Source of the DNA: Sediminibacillus albus
GTDB taxonomy: Bacteria; Bacillota; Bacilli; Bacillales; Amphibacillaceae
DNA length: 64,000 nucleotides
Assembly (NCBI RefSeq): GCF_900101125.1
Contig: NZ_FNFL01000001.1
Span: forward strand, 558,001 to 622,000
Direction: 5' to 3'
Shown in pieces: positions 44,287 to 52,991 of the stretch. The first letter of the stretch is position 1. The number at the start of each line of letters is the position of its first letter. A program made the position numbers and the translations under genes. Under the pieces are notes generated by a model. That model did no database searches, was not told where the DNA came from, and saw only the letters and a list, made by a program, of their open reading frames with translations.

Positions 44287-45302
44287 TGCTGACGGGTCAG
44301 CGCTCATGGAAGTTCAACAATAAACCGGTGATTGTCTCTACCGGAACTACTGGCGGTCCTTTTGAAGCGGAAGGCAATATTTCTAAGGATATTGATTTAC
44401 TTCATAATGATTTGTATATGGGTGAGGATTCCTTTGAGAAAGCGCACAAAATATTACTTGAAAAAGCTGGACAAAAGGCTATCGAAAAGGCCGGAATTAG
44501 TAAGGAACAAATCCAATTTTATTTGGCTGGCGACCTAATCAACCAAATTACTCCCACCAGTTTTTCTGCCAAGACACTGGGAATTCCTTATTTAGGATTG
44601 TTTGGAGCTTGTTCTACATCAATGGAAGGCCTTGCATTGAGCGCCTACTTAATTAATTCGCAAGGTGCAGATTATATCCTTACAGGTGCTTCCAGCCACA
44701 ATGCCGCTGTGGAAAAGCAGTTTCGCTATCCGACAGAATATGGTGGCCAAAAACCACCGACCGCCCAGTGGACGGTGACAGGAGCTGGAACTGCTCTTCT
44801 CAGCCATTCCGGAGACGGGCCTGTAGTAACATCGGCAACAATCGGAAAAGTAATCGATCTGGGGCTTAATGACCCTTTCAATATGGGAGGGGCCATGGCG
44901 CCAGCCGCAGTTGATACAATTGAAGCCCATTTTTCCGACTTAGGTGTGGATGCATCTTACTATGATTTAATTATCACTGGTGATCTTGGCCAAATCGGAC
45001 AACAGGTTTCCCTGGATTTACTTAAACAGCATGGTGTCCAAATGGAGGAAAGTAAATATGTGGACTGCGGATTAACCATATACAACAAAGATCAACAGGT
45101 AAATGCCGGAGCCAGCGGTGCTGGCTGTTCTGCAGTAGTCACCTATGGCCATTTCCTCAATCGGATGAAGAAAGGCGAGTTTAACAGGATTCTTGTAGTG
45201 GCAACCGGGGCTCTTCTATCCCCTTTGACTACCCAACAGAAGGAATCAATTCCTTGTATTGCACATGCAGTATCCATTGAAGCTGGAGGTGATCGCCAAT
45301 GA
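44286..45302 (+). CDS. spoVAD: Stage V sporulation protein AD
   Basis: A 338-residue thiolase-fold protein that binds dipicolinic acid on the outer face of the spore inner membrane. Thiolase-like segments such as [20 protein letters not shown] and [18 protein letters not shown] are present. The length equals the Bacillus subtilis protein. I start at the ATG overlapping the spoVAC stop, preceded by GGGGTGG; an in-frame codon at 44271 would extend back into spoVAC. It overlaps spoVAE by 4 bp. Confidence 0.97.
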   Translation: MLTGQRSWKFNNKPVIVSTGTTGGPFEAEGNISKDIDLLHNDLYMGEDSFEKAHKILLEKAGQKAIEKAGISKEQIQFYLAGDLINQITPTSFSAKTLGIPYLGLFGACSTSMEGLALSAYLINSQGADYILTGASSHNAAVEKQFRYPTEYGGQKPPTAQWTVTGAGTALLSHSGDGPVVTSATIGKVIDLGLNDPFNMGGAMAPAAVDTIEAHFSDLGVDASYYDLIITGDLGQIGQQVSLDLLKQHGVQMEESKYVDCGLTIYNKDQQVNAGASGAGCSAVVTYGHFLNRMKKGEFNRILVVATGALLSPLTTQQKESIPCIAHAVSIEAGGDRQ

Positions 45303-45649
45303 TATATTTCTGGGCATTTGTCGTAGGAGGCGCCATTTGTGTTATCGGCCAAATAATGTTCGATGTTTTTAAATTGACACCTGCCCATACTTTAAGTTCC
45401 TTAGTAGTTGTTGGAGCGCTTTTGGATGGGTTTGGACTATATGAACCACTGATTGACTTTGCCGGAGCAGGTGCAACTGTACCGATTACCAGCTTTGGCA
45501 ACTCCTTAGTCCATGGTGCTATGCAAGAAGCGGAAAAGCATGGATTAATCGGTGTCGTCACAGGAATGTTTGAAGTAACAAGCTCGGGAATTTCAGCAGC
45601 TATCATCTTCGGGATGATTGGGGCAATTTTATTTAAACCTAAAGGTTAG
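45299..45649 (+). CDS. spoVAE: Stage V sporulation protein AE (membrane subunit)
   Basis: A 116-residue membrane protein with three to four helices, corresponding to the SpoVAEb-type subunit. It is similar in pattern to SpoVAC, with which it shares [15 protein letters not shown] and [15 protein letters not shown]. The start ATG overlaps the spoVAD stop (ATGA), preceded by GGAGGTGATCGCC. It ends the cluster; neither spoVAA/spoVAB nor spoVAF is present. Confidence 0.96.
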   Translation: MIYFWAFVVGGAICVIGQIMFDVFKLTPAHTLSSLVVVGALLDGFGLYEPLIDFAGAGATVPITSFGNSLVHGAMQEAEKHGLIGVVTGMFEVTSSGISAAIIFGMIGAILFKPKG

Positions 45650-45693
45650 GGGCAATCCACTAATCAATAAGCAGAAAAAAACTTACACACACA

Positions 45694-45734
45694 TAGGGAG
45701 CAGCTTTGTTTATAAAAAACAAAACTGCTCCCTG
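45694..45734. terminator. Stem-loop between spoVAE and the oxidoreductase gene
   Basis: AGGGAGCAG and CTGCTCCCT pair with inner TTTGTTT/AAACAAA around a short AT loop. It sits between convergent genes but has no clean T-tract on either side, so termination is inferred from position and stem strength. Confidence 0.6.
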
Positions 45735-45740
45735 CCCTGT

Positions 45741-46721
45741 TTAACTTATACGTAGGGCTATCTTTCCAAACTGTTTAGCTGCTTCTAAATAATCAAATGC
45801 AGCTTCGGTATCCTTTAAGTCAAAAACACTTCCTACTATAGGATGGATTTGATGCTTTTCCATAAATTGCAGCAATTCCCTTAGTTCTTCCCGGCTCCCC
45901 ATTGTAGAGCCGAAAAGCTGATATTGCCCATAAAAGAACTTACGGATATTGATGGTTATCTCATCTTCTGTAGTTGCACCAAAGCTAACGATTTTCCCAC
46001 CTTTTTTCAATATATCTAATGACCGGTTAAACGTTGCCCTGCCGACACTGTCAATGACTAGGTCTATTTGTTCGCCAGCCAACTCATCCTGCCAATTACT
46101 GTTCGTATCTATTGCCTTATCTGCCCCAATTTCAACAGCTTTATTTTGTTTTTTCTCGCTTCTGGACGTAACGATTACTTTAGCTCCAGCTGCCTTAGCG
46201 AATTGAATAAGAAAAGTGGCTACTCCGCTTCCTGCTCCAGGGATAAATACGGTTTCCCCAGCTTGGATTCCACCTTTAGTAAATAACGCCCTGTAACCAG
46301 TCAAAGCAGACAGGGCCAATACACCAGCTTCGTCCCAGTTTAAATATTCAGGCTTTCTTTCCACTTGTCCAGAAGATATCGTGATAAATTCAGCAAAAGA
46401 ACCGTGATCAGGCATTCCTAATATCTCAAACCCTTGTGGGGGAGCTTCACTGTTTTTAAACCAGCCGATCCCCGGGTTTAAGATAACTTCGTCGCCTGCT
46501 GAAACACTGGTAACTCCTTCTCCAACCTCCACAACAATGCCTGCGCCATCGGAACCTAACACTAATGGTTCTTGATGTTCGCCTCTCCGGATCGGTATAT
46601 TTAAATCACGGTGATTGAGCCCGGCACTTTTCAACTGCACCTTCACTTTTCCTTTCATAACCTGCTGCTCAGCAATATCCGTATATTTAAGTTCTTTCCC
46701 CTGATGGACAAAAGCTTTCAT
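45741..46721 (-). CDS. Medium-chain dehydrogenase/quinone oxidoreductase-like protein
   Basis: A 326-residue MDR-superfamily enzyme, NADPH-dependent in most relatives. The GroES-like domain (LNHRDLNIPIRRGEH, VLGSDGAGIVVEVGEG) lacks the Cys/His set for the catalytic and structural zinc, and the Rossmann domain has FIPGAGSGVATFLIQFAKA. It is closest in layout to the zinc-free quinone reductase group and Bacillus subtilis YogA; substrate unknown. The ATG follows GAGAGGAAGATTCG. It is monocistronic. Confidence 0.85.
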   Translation of the reverse strand: MKAFVHQGKELKYTDIAEQQVMKGKVKVQLKSAGLNHRDLNIPIRRGEHQEPLVLGSDGAGIVVEVGEGVTSVSAGDEVILNPGIGWFKNSEAPPQGFEILGMPDHGSFAEFITISSGQVERKPEYLNWDEAGVLALSALTGYRALFTKGGIQAGETVFIPGAGSGVATFLIQFAKAAGAKVIVTSRSEKKQNKAVEIGADKAIDTNSNWQDELAGEQIDLVIDSVGRATFNRSLDILKKGGKIVSFGATTEDEITINIRKFFYGQYQLFGSTMGSREELRELLQFMEKHQIHPIVGSVFDLKDTEAAFDYLEAAKQFGKIALRIS

Positions 46722-46885
46722 CGAATCTTCCTCTCATCTTTATTCTTATGTAAAACCTATCGCATCCCTTTATTTAAAATCATCGTACCATAACGGGGAC
46801 GGGAAAATAAAATATCCACTATTCGCATAGAAAAAAAGGAACATGTTCCTCCAATAGGAAGATAAGTCCCTCTTTATTTTCTCAG

Positions 46886-48313
46886 CTAGAATATAATCAG
46901 GGCAAGCAAGGTGGATAAGAACAAACCAGCCATAACTGGCAGGAAATTTTTACGGACAAGCTCCATTACCGGGACACCGCAGAATCCGGCAATTGCAACG
47001 AGAGAAGACCAGGCAATAATCGTTCCTCCACCTGTCCAGATAGATCCCATCTGACCTATCGCTGCCAAAGCTGAAGGATCGATTGTTCCATTAGCTAAAG
47101 CACCTGATAATGCACCAGTCAAAGGCAGACCAGAAAAACCCGAACCATCAAGGCCGGTAATGATTCCAATAATTAAGATACTAAAGGCTGCCAGTACTGC
47201 GCTCTCTGGAAGAAATGTCTGGCTTGACTGGACTAAATCGAATAATAGAGAAGGCGACTCTGCCTCACGGATGGATAAAATGGAACCTGAAAAGTCCGAA
47301 CTGCCCAAAAAGAAGAAACCAGCAATTGGTATAACGGGTCCCATTGCTTTAAAAGCGAAAACAAACCCATTGGTAATATGCTCACTGATGTAATCTAATG
47401 CCCGATGTTTTCCAAAAGCAATAGTTGATAACAACAGCAATACAACAGCAACCCCGCCGATGAAGGCGGCGCCATCTCCCCCTTCATACCCTCCCATCCG
47501 GCCTGAGGTCAGTTTCGTAGAAATCATGTAAACCATTACCGCCAGCATAGAAAGAGGGACTACAACCGAAAATATTTTCCCCCAAATAGGTAGAGCTCTA
47601 TGGTCTTTCCCCTGCTCATCGTCTTCATTTAATCCCCGCATCTCTTTTATTTCCAAGCCATTGCGCGGATCTTGGGCAGACCGGATATATTTACGGTTCA
47701 ATAGGTAAGCGAGTGTTATTGCAATTACTCCAGTGATAAGCGAAAGCACTAACCCCTTCTCTAATACTGCTGTAGCGTCAACACCGGCTGATGCTGCTGA
47801 CAAACCTGGCGCCACTTGAATCACATAATCGGATGATAATGCCATCCCCTGTCCGGCAAGAGCAACCGCCATCGCCGCAGCCGCCGCCGGGAGACCAGCA
47901 CGGATTGCTGCCGGAACTAATAAAGCACAAATCAGCGGTACAGCTGGGGTCGGCCAGAAAAATAAAGATATGATATACGTAACAAAGACTAAAACGAAGA
48001 AAGAAACATGGCCATTGACCATGATTTTCTGCAACGGCTGTATCATCCGTCGATCAGCATCCAGATCCTTTAAAGAATGAAGCAAAGCGACCATAAATGT
48101 AATGATCAGAAAAATATTGAACAATTCTTTAGCAGCAACTAGATTTGCATTAAAAATAGCGGTGAATCCGCCGATAATACTTGCCTTATACACCCACGCC
48201 ACAACAAAAGTCCCTAATAATGTCGGAAGGACAACCCCTCGTCGGAATATCATCGTTATGATAATAAGGAGGGTGAACAAACCGTATAGCCAGTGAGACA
48301 CAGTCAAATCCAT
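46886..48313 (-). CDS. Putative multi-pass transporter
   Basis: A 475-residue membrane protein with about 12 hydrophobic helices. It looks like an ion-transporter-superfamily permease (citrate, gluconate or DctM-type), for example FWPTPAVPLICALLVPAAIRA and the C-terminal GLDGSGFSGLPLTGALSGAL, but I cannot name the family with certainty. The long cytoplasmic loop (residues 210-245) is charged. The ATG follows AGGGGGAAAATGGT. It lies 190 bp downstream of the DUF1028 gene on the same strand, separated by a terminator; a functional link is inferred from proximity. Confidence 0.7.
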   Translation of the reverse strand: MDLTVSHWLYGLFTLLIIITMIFRRGVVLPTLLGTFVVAWVYKASIIGGFTAIFNANLVAAKELFNIFLIITFMVALLHSLKDLDADRRMIQPLQKIMVNGHVSFFVLVFVTYIISLFFWPTPAVPLICALLVPAAIRAGLPAAAAAMAVALAGQGMALSSDYVIQVAPGLSAASAGVDATAVLEKGLVLSLITGVIAITLAYLLNRKYIRSAQDPRNGLEIKEMRGLNEDDEQGKDHRALPIWGKIFSVVVPLSMLAVMVYMISTKLTSGRMGGYEGGDGAAFIGGVAVVLLLLSTIAFGKHRALDYISEHITNGFVFAFKAMGPVIPIAGFFFLGSSDFSGSILSIREAESPSLLFDLVQSSQTFLPESAVLAAFSILIIGIITGLDGSGFSGLPLTGALSGALANGTIDPSALAAIGQMGSIWTGGGTIIAWSSLVAIAGFCGVPVMELVRKNFLPVMAGLFLSTLLALIIF

Positions 48314-48450
48314 ACCATTTTCCCCCTAAGACCAAGCTGCTAGCTATTAGTGCTATAGCCTATGCAATCTAAATGGGATAGGTGCAACCCTCGGTACAGA
48401 TTTGCATCTTCATTGTTTCGTCGGTTCATCGGTTTACTATCCAATATGGT

Positions 48451-48501
48451 CAAAAAAACCGTTCCTTCCGCTGCTTATCTTATCGAGCAAAAGGAACGGT
48501 T
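48451..48501 (-). terminator. Terminator of the DUF1028 gene
   Basis: AACCGTTCCTT pairs with AAGGAACGGTT around a 23-base loop and is followed on the minus strand by TTTTTGACC. The stop of the DUF1028 gene is immediately upstream. Confidence 0.85.
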
Positions 48502-48504
48502 AAT

Positions 48505-49368
48505 TTATAGATTTCTCATAAACTCCAGTACCTCTTTGTCAATTTTCCCTTTCTTCAATTCCCTTTCTTCGAAATTTTCGGTATGAAGATAAGTTGTAAA
48601 AGCTTCGTAAAATTTACTATTGGAAACTTCTTTGTTTTCCAAGTACCCTTTTTTCACTAAAGCTTCCGCGACCTCTTGGCGGATGGAGCCTTCGATTGTT
48701 AGAATATTTTCTTGTTTGGTTTCACCAAAATAAAGCTGTTGAAGTTTATATAGCCGGATTAATTCATCGATAGGCTCTGGATGATCATCTACCCGCAAGT
48801 CGACTAAACGGTCATTAAACCCTCCGTAGCCTCCTTTTTCTTTTACGACATAAATGGCGGCAGACTGTTTGCCGCGGCTGTCTCCGCCTGCTTGCTGTGC
48901 CGCTTGCAAGGATTTTAACAACCGGTCGGTTAGAGAGCCTTCCGCTGTTTCAAAAGCCTTCCCCATCTCTGTTACTGTTTCTTTATTAACGAGAATATTT
49001 CCCTGGGCAGCATAATTTTCGCCCTGCATACCGCCAGCCCAATCAAAACATTTTTTTCCAGTATATGTAGCACTATTCCCCTTAGCATCTACGATTCCAA
49101 CTTGGCGTTCCTCCCGATCCGGATCGTTTTCGAGCAATAATTGGATGACTTCATCAGGAGTTTTGCCAGCTCCCAGCAATTCAAGACCCCTCGGTCCAAA
49201 TGAAGGGTTGCCAAAAGCTTGTGTGGCTACAGCGCCAATCCCTGCTTTCGCCCAGGGCACTACTGAACCAACCGCTATAAACTTCGATTGAACTGCTACG
49301 CCGTGCTCTCCTGTGGCAGGATCAAACCCGACGATGGAAAAAGTAGCAACAATCTGTTTTTTATCCAT
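48505..49368 (-). CDS. DUF1028 family protein (Ntn-hydrolase-like)
   Basis: A 287-residue protein whose first 210 residues match the DUF1028 family (ATFSIVGFDPATGEHGVAVQ, VGSVVPWAKAGIGAVATQA, WAGGMQGENYAAQGNIL). The family has an Ntn-hydrolase type fold and unknown activity; a Thr or Ser near the N-terminus could act as nucleophile after processing, which I infer. The C-terminal 80 residues are a helical extension. No signal peptide. The ATG follows GAGGGACTTAG. The transporter gene is next downstream, so it may act on an imported substrate. Confidence 0.87.
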   Translation of the reverse strand: MDKKQIVATFSIVGFDPATGEHGVAVQSKFIAVGSVVPWAKAGIGAVATQAFGNPSFGPRGLELLGAGKTPDEVIQLLLENDPDREERQVGIVDAKGNSATYTGKKCFDWAGGMQGENYAAQGNILVNKETVTEMGKAFETAEGSLTDRLLKSLQAAQQAGGDSRGKQSAAIYVVKEKGGYGGFNDRLVDLRVDDHPEPIDELIRLYKLQQLYFGETKQENILTIEGSIRQEVAEALVKKGYLENKEVSNSKFYEAFTTYLHTENFEERELKKGKIDKEVLEFMRNL

Positions 49369-49514
49369 CTAAGTCCCTCCTCATCTTATTACTTTTATTG
49401 TATTTTATTTTAACTGATACCGGCAACTTAAACATCTATAAATTCAACATATTTTAAACACGCGGCTGTTATCAACAATAAGCGGCTGATAATGACTTGT
49501 GAAAATGGATGAAA

Positions 49515-49539
49515 GTTTCAATCTATGGATAAAGGGTAT
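49515..49539 (+). promoter_or_regulatory. Sigma-B-type promoter of the stress protein gene
   Basis: GTTTCA and GGGTAT separated by 13 bp, near the general-stress consensus, 37 bp before the ATG of a YflT-family gene, a family often under sigma-B. Confidence 0.8.
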
Positions 49540-49576
49540 TTTATCTATGAAACAGCTTATTATAGGAGGCGATAAC

Positions 49577-49936
49577 ATGGCACCATTTATTAAGAAATAT
49601 ACAAATGATGAACAGTTACAGCAGGATGTAAACAAACTTAGCCAAAAAGGCGTAGATAAAAACAATGTGTATGTGCTCAGTCATGATAAGGAACGTACTA
49701 AACGGATAGCTGACAACGCTGAAGCGAATACCATCGGTCTTAACGAAATGGATTTAAGCAGTGCTGTCGGAAATATGTTCAGCAAAAAAGGCGATGAGCT
49801 GCGTACTAAGCTAAAAGAAGTCGGCTTATCCGAAGTTGAAGCAGATAATTATGAAGAAGAAATGGATAAAGGCAAGGTTCTGCTGATTGTCACTGAAACC
49901 AACAACGTAGAACAGATTCTCACAAACACTTTATAA
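49577..49936 (+). CDS. YflT/GSP17M-type general stress protein
   Basis: A 119-residue soluble, acidic protein with the heat-induced stress protein YflT domain (IKKYTNDEQLQQDVNKLSQK; NVYVLSHDKERTKRIAD). Members of this family are sigma-B-dependent in Bacillus subtilis; the molecular role is unknown. The ATG follows ATAGGAGGCG; the frame opens 26 codons earlier, across the sigma-B-type promoter, so the longer reading is excluded. A strong terminator follows. It is monocistronic. Confidence 0.9.
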   Translation: MAPFIKKYTNDEQLQQDVNKLSQKGVDKNNVYVLSHDKERTKRIADNAEANTIGLNEMDLSSAVGNMFSKKGDELRTKLKEVGLSEVEADNYEEEMDKGKVLLIVTETNNVEQILTNTL

Positions 49937-49938
49937 AT

Positions 49939-49977
49939 GAAAAAGCCGGACACTTAAGCATAGTGTCCGGCTTTTTG
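49939..49977 (+). terminator. Terminator of the stress protein gene
   Basis: A perfect stem AAAAGCCGGACACT with complement around a 7-base loop, followed by TTTTTGG. Confidence 0.93.
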
Positions 49978-50040
49978 GTTTAGGAATAAACATACATTCC
50001 AGGCATTCCATTACCTAGCAGTATAATCCCACTATTTACA

Positions 50041-50613
50041 TTAAGAAGCTTCTATCAATCTAGGCTGCTTGTAAAATAGGAAACTTATAACTAATGAGCT
50101 CAAAATAAAGGCTGGCAGCATATAAGAACCATTATATAAAGTGGAGTAGAGCCAGACCGGCTGACCTTCTGGCGCGTAATTAGCAAAGAAAACTACTCCG
50201 GCACATAAGTGTCCTAAAAAACGGAGAGCGCAGCCAAGCAGCACACCCATTGACACGAAAGTAAATAGTTTTGCAGTTTTTCCTGCTGTCAACGCTGTTT
50301 GGATTTGTTTTGAGAAGATACCTGCCATCCCCAATGCTGTAAAAGCCAAGCCGTATTCAATAAAACCTTGCAAGGCAGTCACAATGATTGCTTGTCCGAC
50401 AGCTATCTGAAAAATCCCAAATAAGAAGCCGCTCAACAGTCCACCTTTTAGCCCCCAGCGGAATGCTACAATAAACACTGGAATCATGGCCAGAGATACA
50501 GATCCTCCCTGCGGCCAGATTTTGAAAGACAAAAACGGTACGATATCCAGCACGAGTGCCAGCGCTGAGAAAATAGCAACTTCCACTAAAAATAAATTTT
50601 TCTTCGAATTCAT
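50041..50613 (-). CDS. thiT: Thiamine ECF transporter substrate-binding subunit
   Basis: A 190-residue membrane protein with six helices, the S-component that binds thiamine and works with the shared ECF energy module (not in this window). KIWPQGGSVSLAMIPVFIVAFRWG is the typical ThiT region. A TPP riboswitch with terminator upstream confirms the substrate. The ATG is preceded by GGGAGGGATTTC. It is monocistronic. Confidence 0.96.
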   Translation of the reverse strand: MNSKKNLFLVEVAIFSALALVLDIVPFLSFKIWPQGGSVSLAMIPVFIVAFRWGLKGGLLSGFLFGIFQIAVGQAIIVTALQGFIEYGLAFTALGMAGIFSKQIQTALTAGKTAKLFTFVSMGVLLGCALRFLGHLCAGVVFFANYAPEGQPVWLYSTLYNGSYMLPAFILSSLVISFLFYKQPRLIEAS

Positions 50614-50646
50614 GAAATCCCTCCCCTATTGATTGTTTTTAACAAC

Positions 50647-50700
50647 AAAAAAAGCAATGCCAAGGGGAAGCTTCCTGATGGGAGGACCCGCTCACATTGC
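50647..50700 (-). terminator. Riboswitch-controlled terminator before thiT
   Basis: GCAATG and CATTGC close a stem that includes GGAAGCTTCC, followed on the minus strand by TTTTTTT. It lies between the TPP aptamer and the thiT start, so it is the expression platform. Confidence 0.88.
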
Positions 50701-50724
50701 ATACTATACCATCAAAACCGCTAC

Positions 50725-50806
50725 CATCCCTACGCTAGAATTAACTAACAGGTTCTAAGGGTCTGAACAGATTGTTCACTCTCAGCCATATGGCTCCCCT
50801 TGCAGG
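50725..50806 (-). promoter_or_regulatory. TPP riboswitch aptamer
   Basis: Read on the minus strand: AAGGGGAGCC ... GGCTGAGAGTGAACA ... CAGACCCTTAGAACCTG then TTAGTTAATTCTAGCG and TAGGGA. CTGAGA and ACCCTTnGAACCTG are the two conserved thi-box cores. Binding of thiamine pyrophosphate should promote the terminator at 50647-50700 and switch off thiT. Confidence 0.95.
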
Positions 50807-50837
50807 CTTTACTATCTATGCTTTTTTTGCTAAACAC

Positions 50838-50866
50838 ATTATAACCAAAACCCGCCAGATAAGCAA
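50838..50866 (-). promoter_or_regulatory. Promoter of the thiT riboswitch transcript
   Basis: A perfect TATAAT -10 on the minus strand with TTGCTT at 17 bp. The predicted start near 50831 is about 25 bases before the aptamer. It overlaps the usp terminator stem. Confidence 0.5.
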
Positions 50867-50878
50867 TAAACGGGCGGG
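50844..50878 (-). terminator. Terminator of the usp gene
   Basis: CCCGCC and GGCGGG pair around a 16-base loop, then TTTTGGTT on the minus strand. A second stem (GCCCCTGGC with GCCAGaGGGGC, 50885-50912) precedes it. Confidence 0.65.
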
Positions 50879-50948
50879 AGACCAGCCCCTGGCCATTGAC
50901 AGCCAGAGGGGCATTGCTTCTATATCTTTTCAGAGGTCAGCTTCTCAT

Positions 50949-51362
50949 TTATCCGGGGAGAATAATGACAGGAGTATCTGTTAACTGGAGTACTTTGAAT
51001 GTGACACTTCCTATCGTTTTTTTTCGTTTGCGCGGTGCGAGGATAATCCCCCTAATATCATTATCTGCTGCTTCTTTACATATTTCCTGGGCAGGCAGCC
51101 CATTCCTCACTTTGCTGATTACCTTTACCCTTTCCTTAACGTGCTTGCATCCTTCTTCGAGGATTTGTGCAGATTCTTCCAATTTGTAGCTTTCCAGCTT
51201 TTTCGTTCCTATTTTCGCATGAGCGTATTGTGTATGGACTTTTGGCTGGACATTCAGCAATTTAATAGCCGAACCAGTCTGTAAAGCCAAATCGACGGCA
51301 AAATCGATTGCTTTGGCACAATTTATACTTCCATCTATTGGCACCAAATAAATTTTCTGCAT
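50949..51362 (-). CDS. Universal stress protein family (UspA)
   Basis: A 137-residue UspA-fold protein: KIYLVPIDGSINCAKAIDFA with the first-strand Asp and SVTFKVLQLTDTPVIILP at the end. The ATP-binding loop, normally GxxGx9GS, is shortened and basic here (LAPRKRKKTIGS), lacking one glycine, so nucleotide binding is doubtful. The ATG is preceded by TAGAGGTGAAAG. Monocistronic; it lies between the thiT riboswitch and the antiporter. Confidence 0.87.
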   Translation of the reverse strand: MQKIYLVPIDGSINCAKAIDFAVDLALQTGSAIKLLNVQPKVHTQYAHAKIGTKKLESYKLEESAQILEEGCKHVKERVKVISKVRNGLPAQEICKEAADNDIRGIILAPRKRKKTIGSVTFKVLQLTDTPVIILPG

Positions 51363-51483
51363 GGGCTTTCACCTCTATTGCATTCTATTCAGCAATGCAG
51401 AAAAAAGCTCCATTTTCTTAACAAATTATCTGGATTTTCGTTTGAGCAATTTCAGTAAGCTATTTAACCAGCTAAATTATCCC

Positions 51484-52668
51484 TTACTTTTCCAACCGTT
51501 TTGTCAGGGGATAAATGCCTGCACTTTGGATAATTAATGATAATAGAACCGCAGCAAAGGTAAGGGAAATTAAAATATTATCATTCCCTGCATTTGCTTC
51601 GAAACTGAGCAGCAAGGCAATCGACATCGTCCCTTTGATGCCCGACCAGGTAATCAACGACACATCACGTAATCCGAATTTCTTATTCCAGATTGGAAAG
51701 GCTTGTGTGACAGTACCTAAGACAACAAAACGGACGATTAAAGATAATAAAAAGATTAAAAAAGCAAGGGCCCAGCCAGGAAAAGCCAAATAATCAGCAG
51801 CATCTATACCTATTAATAAGAAAATCAACGCTAAAACTGAAGGCTTAGCTATGTTCCAAAACCCGTCTAGCGATGTATGAAAATGCTCCTCTTTATCTGT
51901 CTGCCCGAATTCGTAGGAAAGCATGATGCCTGCGGCAACAGTAGCTAACACTCCTGATACACCCATAAGTTCTGCAATATAAAAACTTCCATAAGCAACT
52001 ACGATACTAAGCATGACTTGATATTGTTTGTGATGGGTGTAATGAACAGCCCTGCTTAACAACCAGCCAAAAATAATGCCGAGCACAATTCCTCCTATCG
52101 ATACGGTTAAAAACTCACTCAAAAAGTAACCAATCGAAAAAGACTCCCCGCGAGTGTACATAGTCAAAATAACGGAGAATAAAACAATACTTGTTCCATC
52201 ATTAACCATCGATTCCCCTTCGACAACATTGGCTATGTTTTTTTTGCCTGAAGCATTTTTCAGGATGGAAACAACGGATACTGGATCAGTTGGTGTTAAA
52301 ATAGCCGAAACCAACAGCGCCCCAAGAAATGAAATTTCGATAAATGGAGCACTGACCATATAAATCGCAAGTCCAAGTAAACTAGCGGTAGCAATAAGTC
52401 CGACAGTACTTAAACAAGCAATAATCCAACGATTGTTTTTAAGGGCTGGCAAGGAGAAACTGTAAGCCGAAGTAAATAACAAAGTCGGAAGAAACACATT
52501 GAAAATAATTTCTTTGGAGATAACTAAGGAGTCAAAGTAAGGAATAAAAGAAAGTCCAATACCTATTAAGACAAGAACAACAGGTACCGGGAAATTCTTT
52601 TGTTTCTTGTCTATAGAAAAAATAAGATAACCAATAAATAATAGCAAAATCACTTGATGTGCCAGCAT
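51484..52668 (-). CDS. Cation/proton antiporter (CPA1 family)
   Basis: A 394-residue membrane protein with about 12 helices, a Na+(K+)/H+ antiporter of the CPA1/NhaP type. SAILTPTDPVSVVSILK and VEGESMVNDGTSIVLFSV contain the paired motifs with the Asp residues (ND) expected in the ion site. RFVVLG and WSGIKGTMSIALLLSFE follow in later helices. There is no cytoplasmic C-domain, so it is a compact form. The ATG follows GGAAAGGAGC. The upstream gap 52669-52935 shows AT-rich DNA but no gene or clear promoter. Confidence 0.92.
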   Translation of the reverse strand: MLAHQVILLLFIGYLIFSIDKKQKNFPVPVVLVLIGIGLSFIPYFDSLVISKEIIFNVFLPTLLFTSAYSFSLPALKNNRWIIACLSTVGLIATASLLGLAIYMVSAPFIEISFLGALLVSAILTPTDPVSVVSILKNASGKKNIANVVEGESMVNDGTSIVLFSVILTMYTRGESFSIGYFLSEFLTVSIGGIVLGIIFGWLLSRAVHYTHHKQYQVMLSIVVAYGSFYIAELMGVSGVLATVAAGIMLSYEFGQTDKEEHFHTSLDGFWNIAKPSVLALIFLLIGIDAADYLAFPGWALAFLIFLLSLIVRFVVLGTVTQAFPIWNKKFGLRDVSLITWSGIKGTMSIALLLSFEANAGNDNILISLTFAAVLLSLIIQSAGIYPLTKRLEK

Positions 52669-52935
52669 ACATAAAGCTCCTTTCCTTCATATCAAATAGG
52701 TGCTTCCCGCCTGCTAATTCTTTATCCGTAAACCGCTAGCAATAAACTGACATTAATTCCCGTTTTGCGCATGTGAGGGATAGCCTTTCAACGCATGCCG
52801 ATACGCTAATCTACTATTATTAGTAATATCGCCTGTCGCTGATAGATAAAGATGCTTTATATTTCATACTTGCCCTCTTATTTTATGAGTAAAATTTGAA
52901 GACCTCCGATGGAATCACTGTATCTAACTAAACGT

Positions 52936-52972
52936 AAAAAGACCGTAAAGCCGCCTTAAGGGGTTTACGATC
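52936..52972 (-). terminator. Terminator of the M3 peptidase gene
   Basis: GATCGTAAAnC pairs with GCTTTACGGTC around TTAAG and is followed on the minus strand by TTTTTACG. Confidence 0.8.
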
Positions 52973-52991
52973 CTTTATCTATTCTATATTT

